Below, piece by piece: positions 1 to 5,603 of a stretch of DNA of 6,951 nt. This DNA is from an uncultured Oscillospiraceae bacterium (GTDB lineage Bacteria; Bacillota; Clostridia; Oscillospirales; Oscillospiraceae), in the NCBI GenBank assembly GCA_934668605.1, contig CAKUNY010000103.1:1-6951 (forward strand), in the 5' to 3' direction. Every line of letters begins with the position of its first letter. The stretch's first letter is position 1. Made by a program: the position numbers and the translations under genes. The notes beneath the pieces were generated by a model that was given only the letters and a program-made list of their open reading frames with translations, ran no database searches and had not been told where the DNA came from.

Positions 1-138
1 TGGATCAACCTTGATGGCAACAACGTGACCGCCGACTTCGCGAACTACTGCCTGCCGCTCATCCAGGGCGAGACGAAACTTGAAAAGGAAGACGGCCTGC
101 CCCGCTTCGCGCGGCTCAAGAAGGTCTTCGCAAAGTAA
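1..138 (+). CDS. 6-phosphofructokinase, C-terminal fragment (5' end outside window)
   Basis: This is the last 45 codons plus TAA of a gene that enters from the left edge. The visible peptide contains WINLDGNNVT, then NYCLPLIQGE, and ends with GLPRFARLKKVFAK. I recognise this as the C-terminal signature of the clostridial phosphofructokinase group that includes pyrophosphate-dependent enzymes; these phosphorylate fructose 6-phosphate to the 1,6-bisphosphate in cytosolic glycolysis. The active-site region (GGDG or GGDD, which separates ATP from PPi use) lies outside the window, so the phosphoryl donor cannot be decided. A strong terminator follows 25 nt after the stop, so the gene ends its own transcription unit and is not part of the MarR operon. 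Assignment rests on family recall of a short tail. Confidence 0.72.
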   Translation, partial: WINLDGNNVTADFANYCLPLIQGETKLEKEDGLPRFARLKKVFAK

Positions 139-162
139 ATTTCTGCAATCTGTTACCCCCAG

Positions 163-200
163 ATTCCCTGTCCGGGTCTTTCCCGGATGGGGAATTTTTT
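163..200 (+). terminator. Intrinsic terminator of the phosphofructokinase gene
   Basis: A 14-bp stem pairs 163-176 (ATTCCCTGTCCGGG) with 182-195, with two G-T wobbles and a 5-nt TCTTT loop. It runs directly into a T tract ending at 200. The geometry is textbook rho-independent, 25 nt after the upstream TAA and 4 nt before the next -35 box, insulating the two transcription units. Confidence 0.9.
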
Positions 201-203
201 CGC

Positions 204-232
204 TTGACTTTTGTACGAAATCGTACTATAAT
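204..232 (+). promoter_or_regulatory. Sigma-A promoter of the marR-MATE operon
   Basis: The -35 box TTGACT (204-209, 5/6 to consensus) and the -10 box TATAAT (227-232, 6/6) are separated by exactly 17 bp. Transcription should start near 239, giving a leader of about 35 nt before the TTG start at 275. A promoter this strong usually needs repression, and the palindrome in the spacer supplies a candidate operator. Confidence 0.9.
213..226. promoter_or_regulatory. Candidate MarR operator (palindrome in promoter spacer)
   Basis: GTACGA-AA-TCGTAC is a perfect inverted repeat with 6-bp arms and a 2-bp centre. It fills the promoter spacer and abuts the -10 box. MarR dimers typically bind such palindromes of about 14-20 bp, and autorepression from this position would block RNA polymerase binding. 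The palindrome is seen in the sequence; that this operon's own MarR protein binds it is inferred. Confidence 0.75.
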
Positions 233-258
233 GCGTTTCACTGCACAAACGCGCTTAC

Positions 259-267
259 GGAGGAGGG
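259..267 (+). promoter_or_regulatory. Ribosome binding site that fixes the MarR TTG start
   Basis: GGAGGAGGG at 259-267 ends 7 nt before TTG 275. It is the only good Shine-Dalgarno site in this frame near the promoter, and it lies downstream of the predicted transcription start, so it decides the start codon. Confidence 0.85.
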
Positions 268-274
268 CTTCTCT

Positions 275-727
275 TTGGACGGCAATGTCACGCAATTCAA
301 CCGCCGCATCAACTATCTGATCGAGGAAACCGACGCGGTCTACCATGAAATCGCAGCGGGCTTCGGTCTGTCCGACAGCGTCATGCTGATCTTATACGCG
401 CTCGAGGACGCGGGCGGGCAGATCCCGCTCACAACCATCTACCGCCAGACCGGCGCAAGCAAGCAGACCGTAAACTCCGCGCTTCGCAAATTGGAAGCGG
501 ACGGCCATATTCTTCTTCGCATGGCCGACGGAAAGCGCAAGATTGTCTGCCTGGGCGACACCGGCAGGCAGCTCGCCGCGCGGAGCGCCGGAAGGCTTCT
601 TGCAGCGGAGAACGAAATTTACGGCGCGTGGCCAAGAGAGGACTTGGAGGCCTATCTGCGTCTGACGGAAAAGTATCTCCAGGAGCTGCGCGAAAAAGCA
701 AGACAACTGGGAAAGGACGCTTTATGA
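275..727 (+). CDS. MarR-family transcriptional regulator
   Basis: A 150-aa protein of normal MarR length. N-terminal helices (about 5-35) and C-terminal helices (about 118-146) should form the dimer interface. They flank a winged helix-turn-helix at about 37-96: the segment LTTIYRQTGASKQTVNSALR contains the turn and recognition helix (about 62-74), and MADGKRKIVCL is the beta wing. The start is TTG at 275, chosen because it has a GGAGGAGGG site 7 nt upstream and lies just after a consensus promoter. A longer in-frame reading from 80 would begin before the terminator and promoter. The stop codon overlaps the MATE start (ATGA, 724-727), so the two are translationally coupled. The probable role is an autorepressor that releases the palindrome at 213-226 when it binds a ligand exported by the pump, as in MepR-MepA. 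The ligand cannot be read from the sequence. Confidence 0.9.
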   Translation: MDGNVTQFNRRINYLIEETDAVYHEIAAGFGLSDSVMLILYALEDAGGQIPLTTIYRQTGASKQTVNSALRKLEADGHILLRMADGKRKIVCLGDTGRQLAARSAGRLLAAENEIYGAWPREDLEAYLRLTEKYLQELREKARQLGKDAL

Positions 728-2052
728 TACAATTATCCGATCATTTTACCATCCGGCGGCTGCTGCGCTTCACTGCGCCGTCGATCATCATGATGGTCTT
801 CACGTCGATCTACGGCGTGGTCGACGGCTTCTTCGTCTCGAACTTCGCGGGCAAAACGCCCTTTGCCGCCGTCAACTTCATCATGCCGGTTCTGATGATC
901 CTCGGCTGTCCGGGCTTTATGTTCGGAACCGGCGGCAGCGCGCTGATCGCAAAAAGCCTCGGCGAAAAGCAGCCGGAAAAGGCAAACGGCATGTTCACGA
1001 TGCTGACCGCCTGCGCGGCCTCCCTGGGACTCATTCTCGGCGCGCTCGGCATTGCGCTTTTGCCCGCGATTGCAAGGCTTCTCGGCGCGGAGGGCGAAAT
1101 GCTCCGAAACTGCGTGCTCTACGGAAGAATCGTTCTGCTCGCGACGCCCTTTTATCTGCTGCAATATTTTTTCCAGTGCCTGTTTGCCACGGCGCAGAAG
1201 CCGAAGCTGGGGCTCTATGTGACCGTGGCCGCCGGTGTGTGCAATATGGCGCTCGACGCTTTGTTTGTGGGCGCGTTTCGTTGGGGACTTGGGGGCGCGG
1301 CTGCGGCGACGGCGTTCAGCCAGTTTGTCGGCGGCGTGGTTCCGCTCGTCTATTTTGCCAAACAGCGCGAAGGAAGCCTTCTTGTCTTCACAAAGTTCCG
1401 CTTTGACAGCAGGGCGCTCGCTAAGACCTGCACCAACGGCTCGTCGGAGCTCATGAGCAACATTTCCATGAGCCTCGTCAGCATGCTCTACAACACCCAG
1501 CTCATGCGCTACGCGGGCGAGGACGGCGTGTCGGCCTACGGCGTTCTCATGTACGTGAGCATGATCTTCATGGCGATCTTCATCGGCTACTGCGTGGGCT
1601 CAAGCCCGATCGTGAGCTACCATTACGGCGCGGAAAACCGCCAGGAGCTCCACGGTCTTCTCAAAAGGGGCTTGACGGTTCTGTCTGTGACGGCGGTCTT
1701 GATGTTCGCGGCGGGAGAATTCGCGGCAAGGCCGCTTGCAAAGCTCTTCGTGGGCTATGATGAAGCGCTTTTGGACATGACGGCGCACGCGTTTTCGATC
1801 TTCTCGTTCTCGTTCTTACTCTCGGGCTTTTCGATCTTCGGCTCGTCGTTTTTTACCGCGCTCGGAGACGGGCTTACCTCGGCGCTCATTTCGTTTTTGC
1901 GGACGCTGGTGTTTCAGATCGCGGCGGTGCTTATCTTCCCGCTCATCTGGAAGCTCGACGGAATCTGGCTGTCGATCGTTGCGGCGGAGGTCATGTCCGT
2001 GCTTGTAACGGCGCTGTTCCTCGTCGGAAAGCAGAAAAAATACGGCTATTGA
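724..2052 (+). CDS. MATE-family multidrug/toxin efflux transporter (MepA-like)
   Basis: A 442-aa integral membrane protein, the usual length for MATE exporters, with about 12 hydrophobic segments in two homologous halves. Recognisable positions include the N-terminal RRLLRFTAPSIIMMVFTSIYGVVDGFFV (about 11-38), the loop SALIAKSLGEKQPEKA (about 72-87), and the second-half counterpart SPIVSYHYGAENRQEL (about 294-309). MATE proteins expel cationic or amphipathic compounds in exchange for Na+ or H+; substrate and ion are not inferable here. The ATG at 724 overlaps the marR stop by 4 nt, with AAAGGA at 712-717 as a ribosome site, so coupled translation is expected. Starting at an upstream in-frame ATG (628) would only add a non-membrane peptide read through the regulator gene. 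Expression should follow MarR derepression from the promoter at 204-232. The resemblance to the Staphylococcus mepRA pair is by layout and family; orthology is not shown. Confidence 0.93.
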   Translation: MIQLSDHFTIRRLLRFTAPSIIMMVFTSIYGVVDGFFVSNFAGKTPFAAVNFIMPVLMILGCPGFMFGTGGSALIAKSLGEKQPEKANGMFTMLTACAASLGLILGALGIALLPAIARLLGAEGEMLRNCVLYGRIVLLATPFYLLQYFFQCLFATAQKPKLGLYVTVAAGVCNMALDALFVGAFRWGLGGAAAATAFSQFVGGVVPLVYFAKQREGSLLVFTKFRFDSRALAKTCTNGSSELMSNISMSLVSMLYNTQLMRYAGEDGVSAYGVLMYVSMIFMAIFIGYCVGSSPIVSYHYGAENRQELHGLLKRGLTVLSVTAVLMFAAGEFAARPLAKLFVGYDEALLDMTAHAFSIFSFSFLLSGFSIFGSSFFTALGDGLTSALISFLRTLVFQIAAVLIFPLIWKLDGIWLSIVAAEVMSVLVTALFLVGKQKKYGY

Positions 2053-2058
2053 AAATAG

Positions 2059-2096
2059 AAATCCGGCCTGTAGAGCTGTTTCTACAGGCCGGATTT
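2059..2096 (+). terminator. Terminator of the marR-MATE operon, possibly bidirectional
   Basis: A perfect 16-bp stem pairs 2059-2074 with 2081-2096 (AAATCCGGCCTGTAGA and its complement) around a 6-nt loop, with five Ts at 2094-2098. It begins 6 nt after the MATE stop. On the minus strand the hairpin is followed by CTATTTTC, so it could also stop transcripts arriving from the CFI-box gene, less efficiently. Confidence 0.92.
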
Positions 2097-2122
2097 TTCA
2101 ATTTGAAGTCTTCCGGGAAGTT

Positions 2123-2228
2123 CGTAGGGGTCGATGCCCACATCGGCCCAAGGATACCATCGAATTCGCCGGAGATTTCCGTAAAATCGGGTTTATTTGC
2201 CGGGGCGATGTGGGCATCGCCCCCTACG
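2123..2228. repeat. BIME-like palindromic repeat, copy 1
   Basis: Two inverted arms, 2123-2149 and 2202-2228, match at 25 of 27 positions and enclose a spacer of about 52 bp. Each arm also folds alone: CGATG 2132-2136 with CATCG 2141-2145 (T2131-G2146 wobble plus three G-C pairs), and GGGGCGATG 2202-2210 with CATCGCCCC 2215-2223. It lies in the 209-bp gap between the convergent MATE and CFI-box genes. Copy 2 is at 5681-5787. The two copies share GATTTCCGTAAAA at the same offset (24 nt) into the spacer. No open reading frame in it looks real. Paired inverted REP units of this kind form BIMEs in other bacteria; the mobilising enzyme, if any, is not in the window. Confidence 0.88.
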
Positions 2229-2261
2229 CAAAATTCGGAAGTTTTACAAAAATTCGTGATT

Positions 2262-3197
2262 TTACGACAAAAAGCGCGCCTCCAGCGTACGCACCATCTG
2301 CGTATAGCACGTCTTACAATCGGCGAGCCTGCCATTTTGCAGATCGGCATAGCAGGGTGCGAGCCATGTGTCACGGATTTCACGATAGGTTTCGTGCCGG
2401 TCGGAGGCCAGATTGATGCACGTGACAATGCCGGGCGCGATGTCGTAGTACTCGCGGATGAGCGCCTCGCCGTCCGGGCAGGCTCTCAGATATCCGTCGC
2501 GGAAGGCGCGGAAGGCAGTGAGCTCTTCGCAGTCGTCCGGCTTTCCAAGCTCCTCACAGACGGCGGTCGTGATGAAGCACAGGCCGAGGAGCTTTTTGCG
2601 GAAGCCCGTGGAAATGGCGTCGTAATCGCCGAGATAGAACGGCGTTTTCGGATACCGGCGCACCCACTCGGCCTGCAGGGTCACGCAGAACGCTTCGCTT
2701 ACAGATAGCGGCATCTTCCGGATCGCGGGGACGAGGAAGACCGCAATGACCATCTTGTCGTCGTCCTGTGCGCCTCTCGGGCTGCGGTTTGCCGCCCAGT
2801 CGAGCTCCAGCGCATCCAGAAGCGCATTCGCGCACGCAAGAAGCTGCGCGTCCGTCCCGCCCGTCATGGAAGATACCGCTTCATCCATCGTCCGGAGAAC
2901 CGGCTCCGCCGCCGCGTAAACCTCAGAATAAGCGGCCTCATATTCCGCCTTTGTGATTTTCTTCTGATACCCCCGGAAGCTGCGCACGCAGCCCGGCAGC
3001 TGCTTTTTTGCCGCGTCCAGCCGCGTAAGCGCCTCCTCCGGCGCAAGGGAACTCGCGGATGCAGGCGCGGACAGCAGCTCGTCCGCCGTCAATCGCGCGC
3101 CGCAATACATGCAGGAAAACTGCGAAAGCTTCGCCGGCACCTTCAGGCTCTCTCCGCACTTGGGGCAAAACCCACTGATCATTTCCTGTTCACTCAT
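2262..3197 (-). CDS. Zinc-ribbon and CFI-box domain protein of unknown function
   Basis: A 311-aa predicted soluble protein with no signal peptide or membrane segment. The N-terminus carries a zinc ribbon, FCPKCGESL then SCMYCGARL (C11, C14, C29, C32). A helical, alanine-rich middle (about 55-200) resembles no family I recognise. From about 207 it has CFITTAVCEELG, then LTAFRAFRDGYL and LIREYYDIAPGIV. This matches the CFI-box domain found at the C-terminus of many bacterial proteins, with pattern C-[FY]-I-[AT]-T-A, R-x-F-R-D and YY-x-x-[AS]-P. A further CKTC lies at 294-297. There are 15 cysteines in total, which suggests metal binding or an oxidation-sensitive fold in the cytoplasm. The start ATG has only a weak AGGT site 6 nt upstream. 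The gene appears monocistronic, with candidate promoters at 3267-3300. Function is unknown; domain naming is from recalled motifs. Confidence 0.82.
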   Translation of the reverse strand: MSEQEMISGFCPKCGESLKVPAKLSQFSCMYCGARLTADELLSAPASASSLAPEEALTRLDAAKKQLPGCVRSFRGYQKKITKAEYEAAYSEVYAAAEPVLRTMDEAVSSMTGGTDAQLLACANALLDALELDWAANRSPRGAQDDDKMVIAVFLVPAIRKMPLSVSEAFCVTLQAEWVRRYPKTPFYLGDYDAISTGFRKKLLGLCFITTAVCEELGKPDDCEELTAFRAFRDGYLRACPDGEALIREYYDIAPGIVTCINLASDRHETYREIRDTWLAPCYADLQNGRLADCKTCYTQMVRTLEARFLS

Positions 3198-3225
3198 GAA
3201 GCTACCTGCTTTCGTCTAAAATTCG

Positions 3226-3259
3226 CGCCGCACAACCGGCAATGGTAGGCTGTGCGGCG
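3226..3259 (-). terminator. Hairpin between the anti-sigma and CFI-box genes (probable terminator or leader hairpin)
   Basis: A perfect 9-bp GC-rich stem pairs 3226-3234 (CGCCGCACA) with 3251-3259, with a 16-nt loop. Read on the minus strand it is followed by CGAATTTTA, a short imperfect T run. It lies 38 nt after the anti-sigma stop, so it may terminate the dusB-sigma operon, but it also lies downstream of the candidate promoters for the CFI-box gene and would then form part of that leader. On the plus strand T6 follows 8 nt after the stem, but no plus-strand gene leads into it. Confidence 0.6.
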
Positions 3260-3266
3260 TAGGTCT

Positions 3267-3300
3267 ATTTTTTCATAAAATGCGCAGGATGTCAAGTCAA
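3267..3300 (-). promoter_or_regulatory. Overlapping candidate promoters of the CFI-box gene
   Basis: Two staggered -35 boxes on the minus strand are visible. TTGACT (3295-3300) lies 17 bp from TATGAA (3272-3277), and TTGACA (3290-3295, full consensus) lies 17 bp from AAAAAT (3267-3272). Both -10 boxes are only 4/6. The TTGACT box contains the anti-sigma stop codon TGA. Transcription from either would start upstream of the hairpin at 3226-3259. Confidence 0.55.
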
Positions 3301-3929
3301 TCAGTACACAGAAGGTACGCTGAATCCTCCGCCTCGCCGCGCGCGCCGCAGATGATCATGGCGTATTCGCTTTCCAGCCTCGCCTCCAACTCGTCCAGCT
3401 CTGCTTCGCTGAGCTCCCGCCGGTAGATGCCGTTATCGAGCTTCGCGAAGCCGCCGCCAAGCGCCTCCGGCGCGCAGTGCTCGACCAGAATGACACGGCA
3501 GCCGGTCTGCTTGGAAAGCTCCTCCGCATACTTTTTCGCGCTGTCCGCCTTCGGGAAAAGAGAATCTCCCATCGAAACGGCAGCCTCGCCGTGGTCAAAG
3601 CCCGGAAGATCTATGAGCTTCATCCCGGCCAGAACGGCAAGCAGCGCCGCAGCCGCGGCCATCACGCCGACAAAGCGCAGAAGCGGTTTTCGCTCCTTTT
3701 TTCGTCTCGTCTCGCGGCGAATTTCCTGCATGACCGCATCGTGAAGCAGTCTCGGCGGCTCCTGCTGCAAGTCCGGCAATGCTTCATCTGCCATCTTGAG
3801 CTCGCTTTGAATCCTGCGGCATTCCGGACACGCATTCAGATGCTCCTGCAAAGCGGTTTCTTCTTCTATCGTCATCGCGCCGTCAAGCTGCGCACTCAGC
3901 AGCTCCAGCGCTTCATCGCATGTGATCAT
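3297..3929 (-). CDS. Membrane-anchored ZAS-type anti-sigma factor
   Basis: A 210-aa single-pass protein. The cytoplasmic N-terminus has the zinc-binding anti-sigma signature H30-LNA-C34-PE-C37 (H-x3-C-x2-C), preceded by C4 and the typical ALELLSAQLDG helix. A basic patch (RRETRRKKERK, about 71-81) precedes one transmembrane helix at about 84-106 (FVGVMAAAAALLAVLAG), giving an inside-to-outside orientation. About 104 extracytoplasmic residues follow, containing four cysteines (C144, C152, C194, C208); I do not recognise that domain. ZAS proteins hold their partner ECF sigma inactive until signal-triggered proteolysis or a conformational change. The ATG overlaps the sigma stop by 4 nt and has GAGGTG at 3935-3940, 5 nt upstream, consistent with coupled, stoichiometric synthesis. 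The pairing with the adjacent sigma is inferred from this layout and is typical of the family. Confidence 0.9.
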   Translation of the reverse strand: MITCDEALELLSAQLDGAMTIEEETALQEHLNACPECRRIQSELKMADEALPDLQQEPPRLLHDAVMQEIRRETRRKKERKPLLRFVGVMAAAAALLAVLAGMKLIDLPGFDHGEAAVSMGDSLFPKADSAKKYAEELSKQTGCRVILVEHCAPEALGGGFAKLDNGIYRRELSEAELDELEARLESEYAMIICGARGEAEDSAYLLCTD

Positions 3930-4537
3930 AGACGCACCTCGCCTTCTACCGGTTCTGACGAAGCGGAATCAAAATAGTTCCCGTCTTTTAAAATTCTTCT
4001 TAAAGAGAGGCGGGCTCTGGCAAGCCGGGACTTCACCGTTCCCACGCGCACGCCCAGAATGTCCGCGATCTGCTCGTATTGCAGATCCTCAATGACGCGC
4101 AGCTGCAAAATTTCCCGGTGCTCCGGCGAAAGCCGCTCCATCGCGCGGGCAAGCTCGATCTTCGTCTCGTTCGTCATGGCCTGCTGCTCCGGGCTCGGCT
4201 GCATGTCGGGGACGGAAAGCTCGGCGCCCTCGTCGCTGTCATCGTAGCTCTCGGTCAGAGAGGTTTCCTGCCGCCGCTTTTTCCGGCGCAGAAAATCGAT
4301 GCAGATGTTGCTCGTCAGGCGGAACAGCCATGTCGAGAAGCTCGCCTCAAACTGATACTGCCCCAAAGAGCGCCACGCGCGGATAAACGCCTCCTGGGAT
4401 AAGTCCAGCGCGTCGTCCGTATTTGCGCTCATGCGCAGGCAGAGGTTATAGACCTTTTTCTGATGCAGGAGCAAAAGCTCTTCAAACGCGCCGTTGTCGC
4501 CCTGCTGCGCGCGGCGGATGAGTTGTTCTTCTGACAT
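3926..4537 (-). CDS. ECF-type RNA polymerase sigma factor (RpoE/SigW-like)
   Basis: A 203-aa sigma-70 family group 4 protein. Region 2 (about 20-88) shows AFEELLLLHQKKVYNLCLRM, then DALDLSQEAFIRAWRSL (2.2, core binding) and FSTWLFRLTSNICIDFLRRKKR (2.3-2.4, -10 melting and recognition). An acidic linker at about 92-125 replaces region 3. Region 4 (about 127-182) has LSPEHREILQLRVIEDLQYEQIADILG and the HTH GVRVGTVKSRLARAR that reads the -35 element. A tail of about 18 residues (GNYFDSASSEPVEGEVRL) is acidic and probably disordered. The ATG lies 4 nt after the dusB stop, and its GAGGTG site (4543-4548) overlaps that stop, so it is read from the dusB transcript. I found no convincing ECF-type autoregulatory promoter just upstream. 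The regulon and inducing signal are unknown. Confidence 0.93.
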   Translation of the reverse strand: MSEEQLIRRAQQGDNGAFEELLLLHQKKVYNLCLRMSANTDDALDLSQEAFIRAWRSLGQYQFEASFSTWLFRLTSNICIDFLRRKKRRQETSLTESYDDSDEGAELSVPDMQPSPEQQAMTNETKIELARAMERLSPEHREILQLRVIEDLQYEQIADILGVRVGTVKSRLARARLSLRRILKDGNYFDSASSEPVEGEVRL

Positions 4538-4541
4538 GGGC

Positions 4542-5507
4542 TCACCTCAAATCGCGCCTGATGCCGGCGGCGATGGCGGAAATGTCGTCCATCGTGGAAA
4601 TCCTCGAAATTTTCTCCTTGTAATACCCGCTGTGAGAAACGCCGCGCAGGTACCACGCAAAATGCTTGCGCGCCTCCAGGCACGCGATGTGCTCGCCCTT
4701 GTCCTGCCGCGCAAGCTCGAACTGGCGAAGCGCCGTATCGACCCGTTCGGATAATGGCGGCCGCTCGGGGACAGGCTTTCCTTCGATGGCGGCCTTGCAT
4801 TGCAGCAGCAGCCACGGATCGCCGAACACGCCCCGGCCAAGCATCAGCCCGTCCGCCTTCGTCCGTGCCATGCATCGTACCGCACCCTCAGGCGAAAAAA
4901 TGTCGCCGTTGGCGATCACGGGAACAGATACGGCGGCCTTCACGTCGTGAATGATGTCCCAGTCGGCAACGCCGGAGTAGAGCATCGTCTTCGTCCGGCC
5001 ATGCACCGCGATGGCGGAGGCGCCCGCCTGCTCTAGGATGACGGCCAGCTCGACCGCGTTGACGCTTCCCTTGTCCCAGCCCTTTCGCATCTTGACCGTC
5101 ACCGGAACCGGCACGGCGTTTTTCACGGCTTCAACGATCCTGGCCGCTTTTTCCGGGTCTTTCATCAGGGCGCTTCCGTCGCCGTTCCCGGCAATTTTCG
5201 GCATGGGACAGCCCATGTTGATGTCGATGAAGTCCGCGCCCGAATGCTCCAAGGCCAGCGCCGCGCCCTCGGCCATCACAGACGGGTCGTTTCCGAAGAT
5301 CTGCGCGCCGCAGATGCCCGTGTCGGTTTTGCGCAGCAGGGAAATGCTCTTTTTGTCCTTGTAAACCAGCGCGCGCGAGGAAACCATCTCCGTTACGGTA
5401 ATGTCCGCGCCGAGGCCCGCCGCAATGCAGCGGTATGCCCAGTCGGTCACGCCCGCCATCGGGGCAAGGACGATGGGATTTTCGAGATAAAAGCTTCCAA
5501 GCTGCAT
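4542..5507 (-). CDS. dusB: tRNA-dihydrouridine synthase, DusB type
   Basis: A 321-aa flavoenzyme of normal length that reduces uridine to dihydrouridine in tRNA using NADPH and FMN in the cytoplasm. The TIM-barrel signature is complete: APMAGVTD (15-22, FMN contact), TEMVSSRALVY (39-49), DFIDINMGCP with catalytic C100, the lysine and arginine of VKMRKGW (138-144), AVHGRT (167-172), VIANGDI (197-203) and MLGRG (222-226). The C-terminal helical tRNA-binding part contains ARKHFAWYLRG (279-289). The start is ATG 5507, with AAGAAGG 7 nt upstream and about 30 nt after the predicted transcription start. The in-frame ATGs at 5549 and 5621 lie in the promoter or upstream of it. The gene leads an operon with the sigma and anti-sigma genes. 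The dusB symbol follows the general DusB/NifR3 family; orthology to Escherichia coli DusB was not tested. Confidence 0.93.
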   Translation of the reverse strand: MQLGSFYLENPIVLAPMAGVTDWAYRCIAAGLGADITVTEMVSSRALVYKDKKSISLLRKTDTGICGAQIFGNDPSVMAEGAALALEHSGADFIDINMGCPMPKIAGNGDGSALMKDPEKAARIVEAVKNAVPVPVTVKMRKGWDKGSVNAVELAVILEQAGASAIAVHGRTKTMLYSGVADWDIIHDVKAAVSVPVIANGDIFSPEGAVRCMARTKADGLMLGRGVFGDPWLLLQCKAAIEGKPVPERPPLSERVDTALRQFELARQDKGEHIACLEARKHFAWYLRGVSHSGYYKEKISRISTMDDISAIAAGIRRDLR

Positions 5508-5522
5508 GCGCGCGCCTTCTTT

Positions 5523-5561
5523 CCGGTTTGGTGTCGTGCGATCTATCATACCACAAACCGG
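5523..5561. promoter_or_regulatory. Inverted repeat flanking the dusB -10 box
   Basis: CCGGTTTG (5523-5530) and CAAACCGG (5554-5561) form a perfect 8-bp inverted repeat 23 nt apart, with the -10 box (5545-5550) and predicted start site between the arms. It could be an operator. A full RNA hairpin is not expected, because one arm lies upstream of the predicted start of transcription. Confidence 0.4.
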
Positions 5562-5573
5562 CAAAAAACGCAA
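5545..5573 (-). promoter_or_regulatory. Promoter of the dusB-sigma-anti-sigma operon
   Basis: On the minus strand TATGAT (5545-5550) is preceded by TGG, giving an extended -10 (TGnTATGAT). A weak -35 box, TTGCGT (5568-5573), is spaced 17 bp upstream. The extended -10 compensates for the poor -35. Predicted initiation near 5538 leaves about a 30-nt leader to ATG 5507. Confidence 0.7.
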
Positions 5574-5574
5574 C

Positions 5575-5603
5575 AAAGCCGCCCGGGAATCTCGAGCGGC
5601 CTT
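5575..5603 (-). terminator. Probable terminator downstream of the glycerate kinase gene
   Basis: On the minus strand an 11-bp stem (5593-5603 with 5575-5585, two G-T wobbles) with a 7-nt loop ends in TTT and is followed, after GTTGCG, by six Ts at 5563-5568. The T tract overlaps the dusB promoter region. The interrupted T run makes it weaker than the two plus-strand terminators. Confidence 0.6.

Noticed and set aside
429..701. Minus-strand open frames inside the marR gene
   Set aside because: They lie wholly opposite a gene with clear wHTH motifs, have no ribosome site, and are explained by high GC at codon position 3.
628..723. Upstream start of the MATE gene at ATG 628
   Set aside because: It adds a hydrophilic stretch read out of frame through marR. 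ATG 724 has a ribosome site, the usual MATE N-terminus and a coupling overlap.
2049..2708. 219-aa plus-strand open frame beginning at the MATE stop
   Set aside because: It runs through the terminator hairpin, the repeat and then antisense to the well-supported CFI-box gene. It has no ribosome site and its composition is that of a shadow frame.
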